This document shows positions 59,085-64,000 of a stretch of 64,000 bases of DNA, one piece after another. The stretch comes from Mesostigma viride (taxonomy: Eukaryota > Streptophyta > Mesostigmatophyceae > Mesostigmatales > Mesostigmataceae). Position 1 is the stretch's first letter. Each line of letters opens with the position of its first letter. The notes beneath the pieces are model-generated. The model was not told the origin of the DNA. It worked only from the letters and a program-made list of their open reading frames with translations, and made no database searches. The position numbers were made by a program, and so were the translations under genes. The DNA lies in NCBI GenBank assembly GCA_009746045.1, contig RPFO01000017.1:580001-644000 (forward strand), in the 5' to 3' direction.

Positions 59085-62000
59085 ATGACGCTGCTAGAGA
59101 GAAACTTGACAGAAGTTGACAGCAGTGGGGCTCCTTTAAAGCTCAAGCGATCGTTGCTTCAGACCAACTGCCGTCTCTGTGGGGGGATCATTCCCGTCGG
59201 CGTGGACTTGTGGCCCGTGGCGAACCACGTGGTCGACAAAGTGTTGGCTGCCCGCAGCTCGGGTGAACTCGCTGCAGGCGTCACTCTCGACCTCTTTGCG
59301 GACGACGATGGGCTGGCCACCGATATCCCCTGCGAGTGGTGCCACGCCGAGTGCGCCCGGAGCATCTATGGAGAGCTGACCCGGCACAACTGCCCGGTGT
59401 GCAAGCATTGGGTCAGAAAGGTGCGATAGAGCAAGCAAGCGTAGCCTTCCCGCCTTTGCGATGGAATAGCTACGATTGTGACTGGCACCATCTACCCTTG
59501 GTACCTTAAAGATCTACCCGATAGCAATAGTACATGCAACATGCAGCATATGATGCTACACGGAATCTTCCCGTTGGAGAATAATTGCAGAATACCATTT
59601 GTGGCGTGGTTTGCCTGTCGTTGTTTGCCCCTGCTGCTCGGCGAGCAAGGGTTGGTGCACTTGCCCACAACCAGCTGTGTGTTCTCATGAAGGGTGGCTT
59701 CCATGTGCCATGAGCCCTATGTGACGTGAGCCAGTAGTAACATATGCTGCTGCGTTACTGGTATCCTCGCTCGCAACCTGCAGGGCTCCTGCCTCTACGG
59801 CGACAACTGCTTCTACCGACACCCGCCGCTGCACACAGTGCAGGTGGTCAAGCAAGACCGGCGATGTGAGTACGGCCTATTTGTAGTCACGTCTTTGCTT
59901 GACCAGTGTTGCGACTACCGCCTGGCTGTAGTAGTTTCTTTTCTTGACCGGGGACATGACGAGTGCATTATTGTAGTTATTTTTTCTGCTTGACCGAGAG
60001 ATGTGAGTACGGCCTCCACCACATAAATTGTCATGTCCACCCCTGTTACATTCACCACCACACTGTCACATGTCTGGCTGGAGCGCAAACTTGTCTCCAG
60101 TGGCCTGGCTTGCCTGCGAGGCAGCCGGGTTGTCAGCAACAGGCCGCCAAGTCTGCCTGGATGTCTAGGAAGGTTGAGCTGGTGTGGTGGAGGGTGGCTT
60201 GGGCTAGTATAGTGGATGTGTGCTGCGTGCTGGATATTCCTTCTGATGCATCATACGCTGGTGCATGGCGGCATCATGAACGCGTAGCTCCCTGCTGGTG
60301 TGTGAATGGTGTGGATGCATGCTGGATATCCCTCCTGGCTTCTTATGCGAGCCGTTGTAGAAGGACGAGCCCGGCTGTGGCGCGCGTGTGTCAGCATTTT
60401 GGTCATCGTGTGTCAAGTTATACAATGTGTGTTCAGTGACGTGTCACGTTTACTGTTGCTCTGTAGGCTACGCATGCCTATTGACCAGTGGATGTTTGTA
60501 TCGGACATGGAGCCCCGTGCCGGTGGGCATGGTCGGTATACTAGCCTGGCCTATTGCCTCGGGCACCATCTCTTTTATTGAAGGTACTATGTGCATAGTA
60601 GTACTAGCTTAGGAGAAAGGTCCATGCTACCTAAAAGGCACCACCCCTTAAGCTGTGATTGTGGGCGTCGTCTGTGAGACAACACAGGCACCATGGGTAA
60701 CATGTTTACGGCCACTACAAGCACGTCTACTGGAATGGTAGGAGCGGGTACAACCAGTGCCATCAGGGCTGAGCTGACCTCAGCGCAAGAGCTAGCGTCC
60801 ATCATGAATGGCTATCTCTGCCTTTTAGCCTTACTTGAGAGTTGTTGTTGTCATGGTGACGCATGCGGGGGTAAACTTTTCTATCTGCCAGGGGGGGAGG
60901 GAGCTGGGGGGGAGATGCTGACACCGGAAATGTGAGCCCACGACCCTCCCTTCTCGCGCCCGCAGCGTGGGGTGGCGCCCGCCGGCGGCTCCTCAACGAG
61001 TCGGCCCCCCGCATCTTCCGCCACTGGCTGATTGACACCTTTGGCCGCGCCCTGCTGTCATCCGGCACAGGCATCCTAGACGTGGGGGGGGGAATGGGCG
61101 AGCTGTCGTTCCAGTTTGTCAATCTGAACGGGATACCTTCCACTGTGGTGGACCCGCGGCCGCTGGACACGCGGCGCTTCCATAGGCGCCTCCTGCGGGG
61201 GTACTACCATTTCAACCCCGTGTTTGCCAAATACACGGATGTGGGCAAGCAGGGGGAATGGCTGCCAGCGACGTCACCTGCTGCCATGCCTGCAGCGAGT
61301 GGGGACACTGCGGCTGTGCCGGCAGTGAGTGGTGACCCGGTGCCACATGCCAGCACACGTTGCAGCCCGGTTGGACCGTGCCCGGACCGTGCAGGCTCGC
61401 ATCAGGTCCCAGGGGGAAGTTACGAGGCTCGGCCAGTGGCAGGATGGCCCAGGGACCCTGCCATACTGAGGGTTTTCTTCGACGCCGCCCTGGTATCCCG
61501 GCTGACGGGCGAGGCGGAGTCAGAGGGGGGGGCGGAAGCGGAGGCGGAGGCGGCGGTGGACAGGACACGGAGCTGTTCCTTGGGGGATGGTGAGGAGACG
61601 GTTCACTTAGGTCGATGCAACGGTAGCAGTGGGCGGGGGGATGGGTCGGCCTGTGGTCCAGGTCTACACACCTCTAGTAGCGGTGGGGGGGACCTGGCTA
61701 GTGCTGACTGCGTTGGTCGGGACCATGGGGAGGGGGATGAGGTGTGGGATCCTTGTCAAGGTGCCGGCAGCCATGGGCGAGACGATAACAGTGCCAAGGG
61801 CAGCGGCCGCGATGTGGGCATGCGCCCGCAGTGCAAGGGGGTTAGCAGAGAGGCATGGGGAGGGGAGCATAATGGACACTCCCTTGATCTTCCCTGTGGT
61901 GATTGGGATACCTTCTACCTGGATGCCACCAGGCGGGCGCTGGCTGTGAACTGGACGGTGAAGGGCCTGCAGCCCCGGCACGAGGATGGGGAGGGAGGGG

Positions 62001-62467
62001 ATGCACCGGGTGACGGTGGTGTGCATGCTGGGGTGGGGGAGGATGGCTGCTCCTGCGGGTTGGACAGAGAAAGCGTGGATGATCTCATCATCACAGAACC
62101 TGCTGGGGCCACTCTAGGGGCTGGCAGCCTTCATGCGGGGGCGCCGGGGGATGAGGCAGGTGCGGTGACGCCTCTGGAGGCCTTCCAGCGCCTCCTGGGC
62201 TGCTCGATCGTCGTCGCACTGCATGCGGACCAGGGCACCGAGCCAGCCATAGACTTTGCGCTTGCGACGGGCAAGCCGTTTGCCTGTGTCCCCTGCTGCG
62301 TGTACAGCAAGCAGTTCCCCAAGCGGTACCTGGCCGGCAAGCAGGTGTCGACGTTTGAGGACTTCATGACGTACTTGAAGGCAAAGGACCCTTCCATACA
62401 GGAGACAGTGCTTGGGTTTGAGGGCAAGAACAGGCTGCTCTACCGGCTGGTGCCAGGGGAAGGTTGA
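59085..62467 (+). CDS. Zinc-finger/CCCH/SAM-dependent methyltransferase fusion protein
   Basis: Three exons (59085-59420, 59784-59865, 60966-62467) join in phases 0 and 1 to give 639 residues. The N-terminus has paired cysteines (C29, C32; C83, C86, C90; C103) suggesting a zinc-binding domain. A CCCH finger follows (C106, C115, C121, H125; spacing 8-5-3). It is split by intron 1 and appears only after splicing, which supports the model. The methyltransferase domain carries the SAM motif ILDVGGGMGEL (177-187). A conserved-looking C-terminal core contains ALHADQGTEPAIDFA and PFACVPCCVY at about 563-590. Between them lies a Gly/Ser/Asp-rich insert of about 215 residues. CCCH fingers usually bind RNA, so an RNA substrate is likely; METTL25- or TRM13-like families are possible relatives, unproven. 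TGTAA at 62499, 32 nt after the stop, could be a poly(A) signal. Confidence 0.82.
59847..60024 (+). repeat. About 45-bp tandem repeat straddling the exon 2 donor of the methyltransferase gene
   Basis: Four diverged units start near 59850, 59894, 59939 and 59985 with the pattern CTTGACC, about 10 bp, TGTGAGTACGGCCT, TTGTAGT. The first contains the real donor (GAT then GTGAGT). The last restores ATGTGAGTACGGCCT exactly, 136-137 bp downstream. Confidence 0.7.
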
Positions 62468-62498
62468 ACGCAGCTCTAGTTCTTCATGTTTATGTCGT

Positions 62499-62503
62499 TG
62501 TAA
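62499..62503 (+). promoter_or_regulatory. Possible TGTAA polyadenylation motif
   Basis: TGTAA is the usual poly(A) signal in chlorophyte algae such as Chlamydomonas. The five-base motif is common by chance. Confidence 0.3.
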
Positions 62504-62828
62504 CTGTTTGCTGGTAGTTGGCCTGGGAATATTATCTGATTAGGTGACCAGCACCGCCGACATGATGCCATGAGGTATGAGGACTATGCCATGAGCCATG
62601 AGGGCTAGTTCTAAGCTCAGGCCTGGGCTGGATTTGTGCTATCTACATGCATGACAGGGTTCTTTGACGCATGTCTTTTCAGAAGAGGAAATTGACATGG
62701 TCAGTTGTCTAGCTTTTTACAACTTGTACTTATAATACATTGCAAAGTTAATCATCTCAACAAAGGTCGACCACTCAGCCGCGCAGTCCAATATAACTGG
62801 GGCCCCGTGTGACGGTTACAACTTCCTT

Positions 62829-64000
62829 GGAGGGAGGGAGGGAGGGAGGGAGGGAGGAGGGAGGGAGGGAGGGAGGAGGGAGGAGGGAGGGAGGGAGGGA
62901 GGGAGGGAGGGAGGGAGGGAGGGAGGGAGGGAGGGAGGGAGGGAGGGAGGGAGGGAGGGAGGGAGGGAGGGAGGGGGGAGGGAGGGAGGAGGGAGGGGAG
63001 GGAGGAGGGAGGGAGGGGAGGGAGGGAGGGAGGGAGGAGGGAGAGGGAGGGAGGAGGGAGGGAGGGAGGGAGGGAGGAGGGAGGGAGGGAGGGAGGGAGG
63101 GAGGGAGGAGGGAGGGAGGAGGGGGAGGGGAGGGAGGGAGAGGGAGGGAGGGAGGGAGGGAGGAGGGAGAGGAGGAGGAGGGAGGAGGGAGGGAGGAGGA
63201 GGAGGGAGGAGGGAGGAGGGAGGAGGAGGGAGAGGAGGAGAGGAGGGAGGGAGGGAGGGAGGGAGGGAGGAGGAGGGAGGGAGGGAGGGAGGGAGGGAGG
63301 GAGGGAGGGAGGGAGGAGGGAGGGAGGGAGGGAGGAGGGAGGGGGAGGGAGGAGGAGGGAGGAGGGAGGGAGGGAGGGAGGAGGGAGGGAGGGAGGGAGG
63401 GAGGGAGGGAGGAGGGAGGGAGGGAGGGAGGGAGGGAGGGAGGGAGGGAGGGGAGGGAGGGAGGGAGGGAGGAGGGAGGGAGGGAGGAGGGAGGGAGGAG
63501 GGAGGGAGGGAGGGAGGAGGGAGGGAGGGAGGGAGGAGGGAGGGAGGGAGGGAGGGAGGGAGGAGGGAGGGAGGGAGGGAGGGAGGAGGGAGGGAGGGAG
63601 GGAGGGAGGGAGGGAGGGAGGGAGAGGGAGGAGGGAGGAGGAGGGAGGGAGGAGGAGGGAGGGAGGGAGGGAGGGAGGGAGGAGGGAGAGGGAGGGAGGA
63701 GGGAGGAGGGAGGGAGGGGGAGGAGGAGGAGGAGGGAGGAGGAGGGAGGGAGGGAGGGAGGGAGGGAGGAGGGAGGGAGGGAGAGGGAGGAGGAGGAGGG
63801 AGGGAGGGAGGGAGGAGGGAGGGAGGGAGGAGGAGGAGGAGGGAGGGAGGGAGGGAGGGAGGGAGGGAGGGAGAGGGAGGGAGGAGGGAGGAGGGAGGAG
63901 GGAGGGAGGGAGGGAGGGAGGGAGGGAGGGAGGAGGGAGGGAGGGAGGGAGGGAGGGAGGAGGAGGGAGGAGGAGGAGGAGGGAGGGAGGGAGGGAGGGA
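62829..64000. repeat. (GGGA)n array with GGA variants, reaching the window end
   Basis: About 1.17 kb of GGGA mixed with GGA units, irregularly interspersed. Runs of three G every four bases can form G-quadruplexes. The right end is outside the window. Confidence 0.97.

Noticed and set aside
62829-64000. Telomere at the window end
   Set aside because: GGGA/GGA units are irregular and do not match TTTAGGG, TTAGGG or other known telomere repeats.

Overview
The window is eukaryotic nuclear DNA. Its genes are split by GT-AG introns, intergenic DNA is long, and most of the non-genic sequence is nested retrotransposons and microsatellites. The gamma-tubulin is closest to the plant/green-algal type as I know the family, and an EF-hand protein of a style common in flagellates is present. 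GC-rich coding exons and a possible TGTAA polyadenylation motif after one stop also fit. I infer a green alga (chlorophyte-like). The species cannot be named from sequence alone, and another plant-like protist is not excluded.

Layout. (1) 274-4359 (+): four-exon gene for a degenerate EF-hand protein. (2) About 4.4-10.1 kb: stacked 3' ends of non-LTR retrotransposons and one LINE copy split by a hAT-like DNA transposon with a perfect 8-bp target duplication. (3) 10848-14424 (-): C2 / inositol-polyphosphate 5-phosphatase / C2 protein, with a 71-bp minisatellite in its intron. (4) 14.4-23.9 kb: a small inverted-repeat element, one cysteine-rich hypothetical ORF, and an ORF1-only 'half-LINE' with a nested insertion. 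(5) 23992-30495 or 30624 (+): gamma-tubulin in six recognised exons; the extreme C-terminus is unresolved. (6) 33.5-42.5 kb: a nest of LINEs. One RT-bearing copy is interrupted by an LTR-like element (5-bp TSD) and by an ORF1-only element (11-bp TSD). (7) 43849-44957 (-): ankyrin-repeat gene, two exons seen. (8) 47.8-51.3 kb: a (AAGT)n array of about 1.8 kb, an RT fragment, and a second (AAGT)n array. (9) 51762-58134 (-): TBL2-like membrane-anchored WD40 protein reconstructed in eight phase-compatible exons. (10) 59085-62467 (+): zinc-finger/CCCH/SAM-methyltransferase protein in three exons, divergent from the WD40 gene. (11) 62829-64000: (GGGA)n array running off the window.

Two themes go beyond ordinary annotation. 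First, several retroelement families here, with or without reverse transcriptase, end in the same kind of 3' module: a short stem-loop followed by a simple-repeat tail. In the commonest family the loop is CAAC, with variants CAAT and CGAC. The stem varies between copies but keeps pairing, including a fully compensated GATA/TATC version of CATA/TATG. This suggests an RNA structure recognised by a shared reverse transcriptase and used in trans by ORF1-only elements. Second, in three unrelated genes (gamma-tubulin, TBL2-like, methyltransferase) a tandem repeat begins across an exon/intron boundary, so that copies of the 5' splice site or its exon flank are laid down in the intron.
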